NCBI GenBank assembly: GCA_958295835.1
Contig: OY282378.1
Span: forward strand, 1,381,001 to 1,445,000
Origin: an uncultured Gammaproteobacteria bacterium
GTDB taxonomy: Bacteria; Pseudomonadota; Gammaproteobacteria; HK1
Direction: 5' to 3'
DNA length: 64,000 bases
The notes below the pieces were generated by a model. The model saw nothing but the letters and a program-made list of their open reading frames with translations. It searched no databases and was not told where the DNA came from. Both the position numbers and the translations under genes were made by a program. Positions 8,114 through 19,500 of the stretch are shown one piece after another. The first letter of the stretch is position 1, and each line of letters starts with the position of its first letter.

Positions 8114-8707
8114 GTGAAACGTTCCGAGGCTCTCGCGCAATTTCTCGATGTCGCCAGAGATATCCTCTCGACGCGCGCCGAGGAACGTACTCCTCCCGCC
8201 GCGGTCGCCGCGCGTGTCTTCGAAGCCCTCGCGACCTCCGTTGGCACCATCGTACCGGGTACCCTCGTTCCACCCCCCGCGTATCGTCACCTTCCCTCCG
8301 CGCTCGAAGCTGCACGGGCGGCGCTGGAGATCTCTCCCCTCGCGGAAGCTTTCGAGGTGTTGGAGCCCGAGCTGCGATGGCGCCGGCGTCCCGGCTCGGA
8401 GGCGCACGGCAAGGCGTTTCATGAAGGCCACGCCAATGCGGACATCGTCGGGCCGATGGGGCTGGAACAGCGGGGCGACGTGTGGTTCGGCGCAAGTCTG
8501 GTTGCGCCCAACGTGCGATATGTCGAGCACCAGCATCCGCCCGAGGAGGTCTACGTCGTGATGGGCGAAGGCGAGTGGTATCGCGAAGGTGACGGCTGGC
8601 ACACCCCAAGCGTCGGCGGTATCGTCTACAACCCGCCCAACATCGTACATGCAATGCGCGCGGGTCCCAGTGCGCTGCTCGCACTCTGGATGCTTTGGGT
8701 GGCATGA
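8114..8707 (+). CDS. Cupin protein, DMSP lyase-like (DddQ/DddL type)
   Basis: 197 residues from the GTG at 8114, which follows a GGAGG site (8100-8104) by nine bases; the open frame extends further upstream but that part is unlikely to be translated. An alpha-helical N-terminal half precedes a cupin core with 'VEHQHPPEEVYVVMGEGEW' (His, His, Glu and Tyr metal/active-site candidates) and a second His in 'NPPNIVHAMRAG'. This matches the DMSP_lyase cupin family, which cleaves dimethylsulfoniopropionate to dimethyl sulfide and acrylate; some members have other substrates. Its stop overlaps the next start as ATGA. Confidence 0.65.
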   Translation: MKRSEALAQFLDVARDILSTRAEERTPPAAVAARVFEALATSVGTIVPGTLVPPPAYRHLPSALEAARAALEISPLAEAFEVLEPELRWRRRPGSEAHGKAFHEGHANADIVGPMGLEQRGDVWFGASLVAPNVRYVEHQHPPEEVYVVMGEGEWYREGDGWHTPSVGGIVYNPPNIVHAMRAGPSALLALWMLWVA

Positions 8708-9714
8708 ATCCTGTACTTGCACTGCGCTCGGGCATACGCCTTTCGTGGCGAACGGCGAGCTGGCTGGTCGCGCCATGGCTTCTCGGAGCCGTCATCCCGG
8801 TGCCGATTCCGGCCGCTGCTGCCTATACCGGGGTATGGCAGACGGACGCGGGTGAATCGGTGGTGGGCCGCAACCAGGTCTATATCGCACGGCATGAGGA
8901 TACGCTGCTCGATGTCGCGCGGCGTTTCGGGATGGGGATCGCGGAGCTCCGGCTTGCCAATCCCGGAGTCGACCTCTGGCTCCCTGGCAAGGGGACTGCC
9001 ATCCGGCTGCCGTCCCGATTCATACTCCCTGATTTTCCTCGTTCCGGTCTGGTGATCAACGTTGCCGAGATGCGGATCTACTATTACCCGAAGGGCGAGT
9101 CGGTCGTGCGCACATGGCCCATCAGCATCGGAAGGGTCGGCTGGGAGACTCCGCTCGGAGAGACCAGCATCGTCAGGAAGAAGGTCCGACCTGCTTGGTT
9201 CCCGCCCGAATCGATCCGTGAAGAAGCCGCCAGGAGCGGCAAGATGCTGCCTCGCGTCGTCGGTCCCGGACCGGACAACCCGCTCGGGTCCCATGCACTG
9301 TATCTCGGATTCCCGCAATACCTGATCCATGGGACCAACAGACCTTTCAGTATCGGCATGCGCGTCAGCCACGGATGTGTCCGCATGTACCCCGAGCACA
9401 TCGTGGAGCTCTTCGAGCTGGTGGAACCCGGAACGCCCGTCACCCTGGTACACCAAGGTGTCAAGGCGGGATGGGCGGGGGACGAGCTGTATATTGAAGT
9501 GCACCCGGATGTCGGGGTTCCGGAGGAGGAGGTGCGTCCCAGCATGACCGAGGTGGTGTCGTCGCTAATCTCGGCGACTCCGGCAGCAGGGATACCCCTG
9601 ACCCTGGACTGGAAACGGGTCGAGGAAGCACTCGCCACCGCAAACGGAATCCCCGTTGCGGTGGCGAGCCGATCGACGGTGTCCGCGGACGGCCGGAGCG
9701 AATTCGCCGATTGA
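8704..9714 (+). CDS. L,D-transpeptidase (YkuD) with LysM-like domain
   Basis: 336 residues from the ATG at 8704 that overlaps the preceding stop (ATGA). Signal-anchor 'WLVAPWLLGAVIPVPIPAAA', then a LysM-like peptidoglycan-binding segment ('YIARHEDTLLDVARRFGMGI', 'LWLPGKGTAIRLP'), then a YkuD catalytic domain with 'HGTNRPFSIGMRVSHGCVRM'; the catalytic Cys is about residue 225. It acts in the periplasm, making 3-3 peptidoglycan cross-links or attaching lipoproteins to the wall. The convergent neighbour is an abundant-lipoprotein-like gene, a plausible partner for such an enzyme. Confidence 0.9.
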   Translation: MNPVLALRSGIRLSWRTASWLVAPWLLGAVIPVPIPAAAAYTGVWQTDAGESVVGRNQVYIARHEDTLLDVARRFGMGIAELRLANPGVDLWLPGKGTAIRLPSRFILPDFPRSGLVINVAEMRIYYYPKGESVVRTWPISIGRVGWETPLGETSIVRKKVRPAWFPPESIREEAARSGKMLPRVVGPGPDNPLGSHALYLGFPQYLIHGTNRPFSIGMRVSHGCVRMYPEHIVELFELVEPGTPVTLVHQGVKAGWAGDELYIEVHPDVGVPEEEVRPSMTEVVSSLISATPAAGIPLTLDWKRVEEALATANGIPVAVASRSTVSADGRSEFAD

Positions 9715-9734
9715 CCGGCCGCGATAGTCGAAGA

Positions 9735-10046
9735 TTACTTCATCATCGCCTTTTCGAACATGCGATCGATCTTCTCGGCATTGGCGGCAGTACCGGCCTG
9801 TGCATCATTGGCCGTGTTCATGGCGCTGTCCGCGGCGCTGGCAGCGTCACCGGCTGCTGCGCGGGCTGCCTCAGCCTCCGACATGGCTCCCGCCGCTGCG
9901 CCCTGAGCGGTTGCAAGCTCGCCCTTCAGAGCGTCGACTTCGGCCTGGAGCATTTCCATGTCCTGGATACGGGCGCACCCGGAGCTGAGCGCCAATACTG
10001 CAACGGCACCGGCAGCGGTGGCCCACTTGGCAGTTTTGTTTCTCAT
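9735..10046 (-). CDS. Alanine-zipper outer-membrane lipoprotein (Lpp/OprI-like)
   Basis: 103 residues from ATG at 10046 with AGAGG upstream. Signal peptide 'TAKWATAAGAVAVLALSSGC' ends in the lipobox LSSGC (Cys24 lipidated). The mature part is a short heptad-like helix followed by an alanine-rich zipper ('AARAAAGDAASAADSAMNTA') and ends in 'MFEKAMMK', whose final Lys could be linked to peptidoglycan as in Braun lipoprotein. The length fits the OprI-like family. It is probably strongly expressed. Longer upstream reading of the frame is not supported. Confidence 0.82.
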   Translation of the reverse strand: MRNKTAKWATAAGAVAVLALSSGCARIQDMEMLQAEVDALKGELATAQGAAAGAMSEAEAARAAAGDAASAADSAMNTANDAQAGTAANAEKIDRMFEKAMMK

Positions 10047-10194
10047 GAAAGTAACCTCTTTGGTCCGTAGTGGTGTGAGAGACATCGTTCGCCCAGCTTG
10101 TCCGGCTGCTGCAATCGGTTTCAAGCATAGTGCATATTACCATCGTCATCGCGCGTGGATACAGTTGCCTCTCGATGCTGCATGCAGCCGGCAT

Positions 10195-11040
10195 TCAATG
10201 CGCCAGGATGACCGGAATCTTCGCGTGCATCATGATGTGGCGCGTCGCGCCTCCGAATATGAGCTGTCGCAACCGGCTCTGGGTGTACGCGCCCTTGACG
10301 AGCAGGTCCGCGCCGAGCGTGGCGCACTCGTCGAGCACCACTTCTCCGGGAGACCGATCGCCGGGCTCGATGGTCCGCGCGCTGGCGGAAATGCCGTTGC
10401 GTACGAGATGCGCGCGGAGCTCGTCCGCGTTCGGGCCGGGGACCCCCCAACCCCTGACCGCGACGATGGTGACGGTGCTCGCGCCCGCAAGCAGCGGCAT
10501 CGCGAACGCGACGGTACGCGCCGTCTCCGTGCTGTTGTTCCAGGCGACGACGATGTTCTCCCCGAGGCCCTCTCCCGGTCTCTCCGGGACGAGGATGATC
10601 GGGCGTCCGCTCTCGAACAGGGCCGCTTCCGCCATCACGTGCCAGTCCACCCAGGGGTGTCCGAACTCGCGACCGATCACGATGAGGTCGAACACCCGGC
10701 CATGATCTCCGATCACCTGGCCTTCGAGCCCCTCCAGCTCCTGCCAGCCGATCACCACACCGGCGGCGGGTTCGGTCAATGAGCCTGCCACCATCCCGCG
10801 CTTGGCGACACAGTCGTCGAAGCGTGTCCTGGCGCGGCCGCCGAGCCGTCGGCCTTCCTCCTTGAGCTGGGTCAGATACGAATCGGCGAGGACGATTCCC
10901 TCCCCGTCGATGATCTGGGGAGGACGCATCACGAACAACCCTTCGACGTAGCTGCCGAATCGGGCGGCGAGCTGTCGGCTGACATCGAGCGCGGCCTCCG
11001 CCGCATCGTCGTCGTAGAACGGAAGCAGGATCGTCTTCAT
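10195..11040 (-). CDS. Universal stress protein, tandem UspA domains
   Basis: 281 residues from ATG at 11040 (MKTILLPFYDDDAAEAALDV). Two UspA-like halves are present: the first ends in 'HGRVFDLIVIGREF', and the second starts at 'NIVVAWNNSTETARTVAFAM' and ends with 'RHIMMHAKIPVILAH', close to the usual C-terminal signature of Usp proteins. A cytoplasmic nucleotide-binding stress protein is expected. The nucleotide-binding G-2x-G-9x-G pattern is only partly visible in the second half. It stands alone on the minus strand. Confidence 0.85.
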   Translation of the reverse strand: MKTILLPFYDDDAAEAALDVSRQLAARFGSYVEGLFVMRPPQIIDGEGIVLADSYLTQLKEEGRRLGGRARTRFDDCVAKRGMVAGSLTEPAAGVVIGWQELEGLEGQVIGDHGRVFDLIVIGREFGHPWVDWHVMAEAALFESGRPIILVPERPGEGLGENIVVAWNNSTETARTVAFAMPLLAGASTVTIVAVRGWGVPGPNADELRAHLVRNGISASARTIEPGDRSPGEVVLDECATLGADLLVKGAYTQSRLRQLIFGGATRHIMMHAKIPVILAH

Positions 11041-11163
11041 GGCAGCACGCCTCCGAAACTCTGCCGTGGATGATACGCAAGGGTAACACCTCGCAACGAA
11101 CCGGATCAGAGGTGGCCCCCGGCCGCGATTGTCGCCACGGAGCTCCCTGCAATCGAGCTGTGC

Positions 11164-11664
11164 TCATCTGTCGCTGTCGGTCGCGGCGTGCTCGCGAAGC
11201 AGACGTTGCCACAGAGCCTCGGCCTGGGCTCGCGTCGCGCGGCGCCACACCGCCATGTACTGACGGGTCATCGAGAGAAACCGCGACTTCTCCTGCGCCT
11301 GCCACCGCTCGAGCGACCACGTGACGACCGGCGCTTCCGGTATCGCGACGCCTCCGAAGTGCATCGCGGCGGCACGCTCGCCCCCGGCCCGTTCCACCGC
11401 GCATTCGACGAACGCATACTCGTCGCCCTCGAAGAACAGGATGCTGTCCAGGCACTTCTCGTCGAGCCCGTGGAGCAGCTCGCCGGGAGCACGCGCGCCT
11501 TCGACGAAGACGAGATACGGATACGATTCTCCCGGTACCAGTGCCGCGGCGACACCGGTCATCCACGCGGGCTCGGAGCGAACCTCGGGGCGATCGCGGC
11601 CGAGGACGACCGCGCGGACATCCTCGTCACGCATCGATCCGTAGACGAACAGAGGCAGGCTCAT
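11164..11664 (-). CDS. Gamma-glutamylcyclotransferase-like (AIG2/GGCT fold) protein
   Basis: 166 residues from ATG at 11664, which overlaps the trmB stop as ATGA. It begins 'MSLPLFVYGSMRDEDVRAVV', the YGS signature of the GGCT fold, with 'LLHGLDEKCLDSILFFEGDE' further on. These proteins either form 5-oxoproline from gamma-glutamyl peptides or bind small metabolites. The C-terminal third ('SLERWQAQEKSRFLSMTRQ') is an extra helical tail. It is the last gene of the thiS-thiG-trmB run. Confidence 0.78.
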   Translation of the reverse strand: MSLPLFVYGSMRDEDVRAVVLGRDRPEVRSEPAWMTGVAAALVPGESYPYLVFVEGARAPGELLHGLDEKCLDSILFFEGDEYAFVECAVERAGGERAAAMHFGGVAIPEAPVVTWSLERWQAQEKSRFLSMTRQYMAVWRRATRAQAEALWQRLLREHAATDSDR

Positions 11665-12428
11665 CCGGCCACATCGCTCTTGACGGCACGCCAGGCCAGG
11701 TCGAACACACGGTGCCCGCGGTCCCGGCCACGGCTCTCGAAGCGGGTCTCGCGGCGGCGTTCGGATCGCGGCATGAACCGGTCCGGGGCCGCGCAGTTCG
11801 AGAACCCCGGATGGGACTCGATCACTTCGAGCATGTGTTCCGCATACGGCTCCCAGTCCGTCGCGAGATGCAGGCTCCCGCCGGGCTGCAGCACTCGATG
11901 GACGAGCGCCGCGAACCAGGGCCGAACGAGACGGCGCTTGTGGTGACGCTTCTTCGGCCACGGGTCCGGAAACCAGACCAGAACCTCCTCCACGCTCGAC
12001 GGTGCGAGCCAGTGCTCCAGCACATCCAGCGCATCGTTCATCGCGACCCGGACGTTCTCGAGCCCCGCCTCGTGACAACCGGCGAGCAGGCGGCCGACCC
12101 CGGGCGGATAGACCTCGATGCCCAGAAAATCGCGCGCAGGCTCACTGCCCGCGAGCGCGATCAGGGCGTCGCCGGTTCCGAATCCGACCTCCATCGTCCG
12201 CGACGCGCGGCGGCCGAATACACGGTCGAGGTTCGGAGGGCCACCCGAGAAGTCGAGCAGATACCGCTCGCCGAGCTCGGCGAGCGCACGACGCTGCGCC
12301 GCGGTCATCCGTCCGGCCCGGACGACGAAGCTGCGTACCGCGCGCCGGCGCGCGGCGTCCCCCGCGTGCTGTTTCAGCACCCGTGCATCGCCGCCGCCGG
12401 CCGGCCGATTACCGGGTGTTTCCTTCAA
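11661..12428 (-). CDS. trmB: tRNA (guanine-N7-)-methyltransferase
   Basis: 255 residues. It methylates G46 in the variable loop of tRNAs using S-adenosylmethionine. Features: SAM-binding 'TMEVGFGTGDALIALAGS', 'FLGIEVYPPGVGRLL', the family hallmark 'VWFPDPWPKKRHHKRRLV', and 'LATDWEPYAEHMLEVIESH'. The N-terminus 'RRRAVRSFVVRAGRMTAAQR' fits the usual opening of bacterial TrmB. It starts six bases after the thiG stop, in one operon with it. Confidence 0.95.
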   Translation of the reverse strand: MKETPGNRPAGGGDARVLKQHAGDAARRRAVRSFVVRAGRMTAAQRRALAELGERYLLDFSGGPPNLDRVFGRRASRTMEVGFGTGDALIALAGSEPARDFLGIEVYPPGVGRLLAGCHEAGLENVRVAMNDALDVLEHWLAPSSVEEVLVWFPDPWPKKRHHKRRLVRPWFAALVHRVLQPGGSLHLATDWEPYAEHMLEVIESHPGFSNCAAPDRFMPRSERRRETRFESRGRDRGHRVFDLAWRAVKSDVAG

Positions 12429-12434
12429 CTGCCG

Positions 12435-13262
12435 TCAGACGAACGTTCCATCGAGCGGGGAGGATGCACTCGCGTAGCGCCTGCGGGGCATGCGCCCGGC
12501 GAGAAATGCCTCACGGCCTGCCTCGACGGCCTTGCGCATCGCCGATGCCATCAGGACCGGATCCCTGGCCGCCGCGATCGCCGTGTTCATCAGCACGCCG
12601 TCGCAGCCGAGCTCCATCGCGATGGCCGCGTCCGAGGCGGTGCCGACACCGGCGTCGACGAGGATCGGCACCGACGCGTTCTCGATGATGGTGAGGATGT
12701 TGTACGGATTGCACACCCCGAGACCGGACCCGATGGGGGCGGCCAGCGGCATCACCGAGCAGCAGCCGATCTCTTCGAGCCGTTTCGCGATCACCGGATC
12801 GTCGTTCGTGTAGACCATGACGTCGAAGCCGTCCTCGACCAGAGTCTCGGCCGCTTCGAGGGTCTGCGCGACGTCCGGGTAGAGGGTCTTCCGGTCCCCG
12901 AGCACCTCGAGCTTCACGAGCCGGTGCCCGTCGAGCAGCTCGCGGGCGAGCCGGCATGTGCGGACCGCGCTCCCGGCGTCGTAGCAGCCCGCGGTATTTG
13001 GAAGAATCGTGAAACGACCCGGCGGCAGATGGTCGAGCAGATTCGGCTCGCCAGGGTCCTGGCCGATGTTCGTGCGCCGGATGGCGACGGTGACGATCTC
13101 CGCGCCGCTCGCCTCGATGGCGGCGCGGGTCTCCTCGAAGTCCCTGTATTTGCCGGTGCCGAGGAGCAGGCGGGAGCGATATTCGACACCGGCGACGGTC
13201 AAGGTTCGATCCGTCGATGCACCCGCATCGCCTCGATGCTCGACGTTGGGCAGTGCACTCAT
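12435..13262 (-). CDS. thiG: Thiazole synthase
   Basis: 275 residues. ThiG builds the thiazole phosphate of thiamine from deoxyxylulose phosphate, dehydroglycine and ThiS-thiocarboxylate. TIM-barrel signatures are visible: '[20 protein letters not shown]', '[20 protein letters not shown]', the Schiff-base Lys in '[17 protein letters not shown]', '[14 protein letters not shown]' and '[20 protein letters not shown]'. It lies 33 bp after thiS, its sulfur-carrier partner. No TPP riboswitch was recognised upstream. Confidence 0.96.
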   Translation of the reverse strand: MSALPNVEHRGDAGASTDRTLTVAGVEYRSRLLLGTGKYRDFEETRAAIEASGAEIVTVAIRRTNIGQDPGEPNLLDHLPPGRFTILPNTAGCYDAGSAVRTCRLARELLDGHRLVKLEVLGDRKTLYPDVAQTLEAAETLVEDGFDVMVYTNDDPVIAKRLEEIGCCSVMPLAAPIGSGLGVCNPYNILTIIENASVPILVDAGVGTASDAAIAMELGCDGVLMNTAIAAARDPVLMASAMRKAVEAGREAFLAGRMPRRRYASASSPLDGTFV

Positions 13263-13295
13263 GGACGGTCTCCCCTCCGGCTTCTCGGGCGGCGC

Positions 13296-13496
13296 CTATC
13301 CACCGCCGATTGCGTGGACGATCTCGACCTGGTCACCGCTCGCGAGAGGGCACTCGCTGTGGCGGCTGCGTGGCACGACCTCCTCGTTGACCTCGACCGC
13401 GAGGCGTTTGCCGGCGAGATCGAGCTGTTCGATCAACGAGGCGACGGTGGCGCCGTCCGCGACGGTGCGCGGATCGCCGTTCAATATGATCTGCAT
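13296..13496 (-). CDS. thiS: Sulfur carrier protein ThiS
   Basis: 66 residues from ATG at 13496 (MQIILNGDPRTVADGATVAS). It is a ubiquitin-like beta-grasp protein ending in the Gly-Gly tail 'VEIVHAIGGG', which is adenylated and thiocarboxylated to donate sulfur to ThiG. 'LAVEVNEEVVPRSRH' is the usual central strand. The open frame runs further upstream but the ATG at 13496 gives the standard length. It heads the thiS-thiG-trmB operon and lies about 95 bp beyond the stop of the giant surface-protein gene. Confidence 0.93.
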   Translation of the reverse strand: MQIILNGDPRTVADGATVASLIEQLDLAGKRLAVEVNEEVVPRSRHSECPLASGDQVEIVHAIGGG

Positions 13497-13590
13497 CCTG
13501 GAGAAGATCCTGCCGCCGGCACCGGTCTGCCGGAACGTCGAGCCTCGCACGAAGCGCCAGCGCATGCCACGTCACGTGCGTCCGGCGCCC

Positions 13591-16500
13591 CTACCACATC
13601 AGCCGCAGGTTGAGCTTGACGTCGTGCTCGGGGTCGGCGGCGCCTTCCGCGCGTCCGGCCTGGAGGCCGGCCTCCAGGCTCGGCCCCAACTCCAGGCGCA
13701 CCCCCAGGCGATAGCGCCGGTCGCCGCCTTCCTCGTAGCCGAAGCCGGCATGGGGCGTCACCACTCCGGCCCCGCCCCAGACCCCGAACCCGTACCCCAA
13801 CTCCGCCCCCAGGCGCGCCGCGCCCTCCTCACCACCCTCGTCCGAGGACGCACGCCCCGCCACCCCTTCGCTCCACAGACGCCCGAAACCGCTCTCCGAA
13901 GCCCCCCACCCAGGCGACAGCTCGAACGACGGACCCCGACCGCCCGGCCCCGGCAACAGCCGCGCCGACCCCGACACCCCCCAGTCCTCCACCGCCCCCG
14001 CGTGCGCCGCCAGCGTCCGGCCCCGCGCTTCCACCACCAGACCCCGCGACGGCAACGCCCATTCCACACCGACCCCCAACTCCACGCCCGCCCCCGTCTC
14101 CCCGTCGCCCCCGTCCCAGCGCCCCCCCACCTCCAGCGACGGCGTCAGCGTCCCACCGCCCGACAGCACATACGCGCGGCTCCCCTCCACCGACAGCCGA
14201 AGACGATGCGTGTCCACCGACACCGCCGCGATCGCCTCTCCGTTGTCATCCACCGAATACCGCGCCGCCTCCCCCGAGCCCTTCAGCGCCACCCTCAGGC
14301 CGCCCAACGACGTCAGCACCGGAACCGAGCCGCCCAGCGCCGCCCCCACAAGCTCGCTGTCGCTCTTCTGCACCCCGAACCGCTCCATCACCTCCGCGTC
14401 CGCGATCTCGATCTCGCCCTCGCCGTACCCCAGCATCCCCCACAGACGCGAGCCATCCGGCCCCGACCACCCCAGATACGGATGCACCGCCGTCATCCGG
14501 CTCTCGTGAACGCCCGTGACCGCCGCCTCCCCGCTGCGGTCCGTGTACTCGATCTCGCCCTCGAACCACGTCGCCGCCAGACCGCCCCGCAAGCTCTCCC
14601 CCAACGGCGCGTCCACGCCCATGTGGGCCGAGAACAGGTCGCCCGACCAGTCCAGCGCCTCCTTGTCCAGCGACAGCGACCGCAGGCTCCCACCACCCCA
14701 CACGACCGCGCTCCCGGACCCCGAACCGCCGCTCCCGAGGCCGCCTTCGCCGCCGCCCGCGCCCAGCCCGACCGCGAACGTCCGCCCCTCCAGCACCTTG
14801 CGCCACGTCAGCCCCTCCTCGTCCTGCGACCGCTCGTGCGCCCGCAGCGCCTCCGCCACCGTGTCCGCCATCCCCCCGCCCGGTCCCGAACCCTCCAGAC
14901 GGTCCGTCACCACGTCCACGGCGCTCCCCCACATCGCCCGCAACAGCTCCGGCAGGACCGACTCGTTGAGCGACTTCAACCGCGCCCGCGCCTTCGCCAG
15001 AGCCGGCTTCACCTCGATGCTCAGGGGCAAAGACGCCACCTCGTCGTCCCGGTCCGTCGCCGTCCACACGTAATCCTCCCGCGCGGACTCCTCCGTCGGC
15101 GTCCCCGACAGCATCTGCGTCTCGTAATCGAAGTCCAGACCCTGCGGCAGCGACTCCGGCCCCGGCGTGAGCGCGTATTTCACCGGCGGGTCTCCCGTCC
15201 CCTCCTTCACCAGTGGCAGCGTCACCGGCTCGATCGCCTCGTCCACCGTGAACACCAGCGGCGGCAGGGTGAAGTCGAACGCCGGCTGCGTGTCCGCGTA
15301 CCCCGTCGCGAAGGGCGAGAACGCCGTCACCCCGGGGGCGCATATCCGCCTCATCGCCGCGTCGTACTCCGCTCCTGCTACCGGCGCCCAGGCGCTCCCG
15401 TCGTGGCGAATCAGCCGCAACCGACCGTCGTCCCCGGCCCCGATGGCCACCGCCGCGTTCACCGGCAGGCACACCCCCACCCCCGGAGCGTCCGTGACCT
15501 CGAGGTCCACCACCGTGCGCGACCCTTCCGGACCCAGGTTGAAGCCGTCGCCCGCCGCGCGCGTGACGATCGCCGCGGGCACGGCCCGCGAGGGCGCGAT
15601 CGTCATCGTCGGCACCGTCTCCGCTGCGACCGACCCCACGCCCGCGAAGTCCACCACGATCCCTTCCGGCACGCCGGCCATGACCGTCACCACCACCTGC
15701 CGCCTCTCGATGACGTAGGTCGTCGTCCCGGACGCGGCGCTCGTCCTGACCGTGGTCTCGCCCGCCACCGACACCGGCAGCGACCCCGACACCCCGCCAT
15801 AGCCGCCGCCCGACGCCGTGTGCGACACCGACGACGACTCCGCCACGTCGTTCCCGTCGTCCCGCGCCGTCACCGTCACCGTCTGCGCCTGCCGCCAGTT
15901 CGCCGCGTCGAAGGTCAGGCTGGGGGGAGTGACCTCGAGGAAGGTGTCGCCCGCGGCGACCGCCACGGCCACCGCCCCGTCCGGCTCACTCGTCAGCGCC
16001 ACCATGTACGCGACGGGCGCCCCGCCCTCCGTCACCTCGACGAACTCCGACGGCGCGAACGCGAACCCCTTCTCGTCGTCGTCGGTAATCGTCAGCATCG
16101 CGGGGGTGACGGCCACCGCCGTCGAATCGGCGGCGGCCCGGGTGTTCTGCGCCGTCCCCGAGACCGTCACCGTCTTGTCCGCCGCGTCCACGTCGTTGTT
16201 CTTCGCCGCGATCGTCACCGTCCCGACGCTGGCCATGGACCCCGCCGCGATCGTGAGCGTCGTTCCCGTCAGCGTGTAGTCGTCCGCCACCGCCGGGGCC
16301 ACCGGCGCGGGCGCCACCGTCACCGTCGTCGCCGCGACCGACGGGTGCGAGAGCGTCGCGCTCACCGTCGATACGCCGCCCGACTCCGAGATCGACGACG
16401 GCGTCAACACCAGCCTCGCCGCCGGTGCGGCGTCGTCGTCGGTCGTCGTCACCGACACGTCCTCGTCGTCGAGGCCGTCGTAGCTGGCGTCGCCGCCGCT

Positions 16501-19500
16501 CGACGTGTCCAGCCGCACCGCCCAGGCCACGTCCCCGTCGTCGGTGGCGTCGTCCACCCCGGTCACCGTCACCGTCCGCGCCGTGCTCCAGTCGCTCGTC
16601 TCGAAGGTCAGCGACGACGGCGACACCGTGCCCTCGCTCGTATCCCGGCTCGTCACCGATACCGTCACCGCCGCCGAAGGCTGGGCGATGAGCGCCACCG
16701 TGAAGGTCGCCTTGCCGCCACCCTCCGTCGCCTGGCCCGCCACCGTACCCACGTCCAGACCGAACTCGTTGTCCGCGTTCCTCGCATACACGATGACCGG
16801 GGAGGAGGAGAGCGCGTCGTACTTGGCGTCCGCCGTGCTCGGCTGGTCCACCGTCAGGGTGACCGTGTAGTCCCGGTTGCCGTCGGCGGGGTTGGCGGGG
16901 GCGTCGTCCACGCCGGTCACCGTCACCGTCTGCGCCGTGTTCCAGGTCGTCGCCGTGAAGGTCAGCGACGATGCGGACACCGTGCCTTCCGTCGTGTCCG
17001 AGCTCACCACCCCGAGCACCACGTCCCCCGTCGGCCTGCTCGACAGCTTCACCGTGAAGGTGTCCGTCCCGCCCGACTCCGTCGTCCGCAGCGGCGACGA
17101 CGCCGACGGCACCGGCGACACCGCGAGCCCCGCCGTGTCGTCATCGGTCAGCGTCAGCGACGCCCCGGTGACCGTCATCGTCTCCGAATTGGTGGCGGCC
17201 TGGGCGTTCGCGGCCGTGCCCACCACCGTCACCGAGCGGTTGCTCACGTTGTCCACGTCGTCGTTCACCGCCGCGATCGCCACCGTGTCCGTGCTCGCCG
17301 TCGAGCCCGCCGCGATGACGATCGTCGCCCCCACCCCCGAAGCCACCGTGTAGGACCCCGACACCGGCGTCACCGTCACCGTCGTCGCCGCGCTCGACCG
17401 ATGCGTCAGCGTCGCGCTTACCGTCGTCGAGCCGCCGTTCTCCGGGATCGACGACGACGCCACCACCAGCGTCACCCCCGGCGCCGCGTCGTCGTCCGTG
17501 AGCGTCAGCGTGGCCCCGCTCACCGTCCCCGCGCCCAGGCCGCTGGCCACCGTGCCCGTCACCGTCGCCGTCCGGTCCGGCTCGTCCGTGTCGTTGTTCA
17601 CCGCGGTGATCGTCACCGTGTCCGAGGCCGCCGCCGTCGAGCCCGCCGCGATCACGATCGTCGCGTCCGACCCCACCGTGTAGGCCCCCGACACCGGCGT
17701 CACCGTCACCGTCGTCGCCGCCGCCGACTTGCCGGAGAGCGTCGCGCTCACCACCGACGTCCCGCCGTTCTCCGAAATCGAGGCGGCCGACAGCGCCAGC
17801 TCCGCCCCCGGCGCGGCTTCGTCGTCGGCCAGCGTCAGTGCCCCGCCGCTCACCGACCCCGCGCCCATGCTGTTCGCGACCGTCGCCGTCACCGTCGTCG
17901 AACGACCGGCCGCGCCCTGATGCACGTCGTCGTTCACCGCGGTGATCGTCGCCGTGTCCGAGGCGTTCGCCGTCGAACCCGCGGCAATCGTGATCGTCGC
18001 GTCCGAGCCCACCGTGTAGAACCCCGACACCGGCGTCACCGTCACCGTCGTCGCCGCGCCCGACGGGTGCGTGAGCCGTGCCGTCACCGTGGCCGCACCG
18101 CCGCTCTCCGAGATCGACGACGGCGACAGCACCAGCACCACCCCCGGCACCCCGTCGTCGTCCGTCGTCGTCACCGACACGTCCACGTTCGAGAGGCCGT
18201 CGTAGTTGGCGTCGCCGCTCGACGGATCGAGCCGCACCGCCCAGGTCACGTCCCCGTCATCGATGGCGTCGTCCGCCCCGGTCACCGTCACCGTCTGCGC
18301 CGTGTTCCAGGCCGTCGTCGCGAAGGTCAGCGACGACGGCGACGCCGCGCCCTCGCTCGTATCCCGGCTCGTCACCGACACCGTCACCGCCGCCGAAGGC
18401 TGGGTGACGAGCGCCACCGTGAAGGTCGCCGTCCCGCCCGCCTCCGTCGCCTGACCCGTCACCGTACCCACGTCCAAGCCGTACTCGTTGTCCGCGTTCA
18501 CCGCGTACACCATGACCGGGGAGCTCGCGAGCGCGTCGTAGTTGTCGTCCGCCGTGCTCGTCGCGTTCACCGTCAGGGTGACGGTGTAGGGCCGGTTGCC
18601 GGCGGAAGGATTGGGATTGGAGAGAGTGGGAGAATCGTCCACACCGGTCAGGGTCACCGTCTGCGCCGTGCTCCAGGTCGTCGCCGTGAAGGTCAGCGAC
18701 GATGTGGACACCGTCCCTTCCGTCGTGTGCGAGCTCGCCACGCCGAGCACCACGTCCCCCGTCGGCTCGCTCGACAGCTTCACTGTGAAGGTGTCCGTCC
18801 CGCCCGACTCCGTCGTCCGCAGCCGCGACGATGCCGTCGTCGCAGGCGACACCGCGAGCCCCGCCGTGTCGTCGTCGGTCAGCGTCAGCGACGCCCCGGT
18901 GACCGTCATCGTCTCCGAGTTGGCGGCGGCCTGGCTGTTCGCGGCCGTGCCCGTCACCGTCACCGAGCGGTTACTCACGTTGTCCACGTCGTCGTTCACC
19001 GCCGCGATCGCCGCCGTGTCCGTGCTCGCCGTCGAGCCCGCCGCGATGACGATCGTCACGTCCGGACCCACCGTGTAGGACCCCGACACCGCCGTCACCG
19101 TCACCGTCGTCGCCGCGACCGACGGGTGCGTCAGCGTCGCGCTCACCGTCGTCGAGCCGCCGTTCTCCGGGATCGACGACGACGCCACCGACAACGTCAC
19201 CCCCGGCGCCGCGTCGTCGTCGGTGAGCGTCAGCGTGGCCCCGCTCACCGTCCCCGTGCCTTGGCTGTTGCCGAGCGTCGCGGTCACCGTCGCCGTCCGG
19301 TCCGGCTCGTCCTTCGTGTTGTCCACCGCGGTGATCGCCGCCGTGTCCGTCGCGTTCGCCGTCTCACCCGCCGCGATCACGATCGTCGCGTCCGACCCCA
19401 CCGTGTAGGACCCCGACACCGCCGTCACCGTCACCGTCGTCGCCGCGCTCGACGGGTGCGTCAGCGTCGCGCTCACCGCCGAGGCCCCGCCGTTCTCCGA

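Noticed and set aside
7297..8250. Minus-strand open frame opposite DUF2237 and the cupin gene
   Set aside because: No family signature, while the plus-strand genes have clear motifs and ribosome sites.
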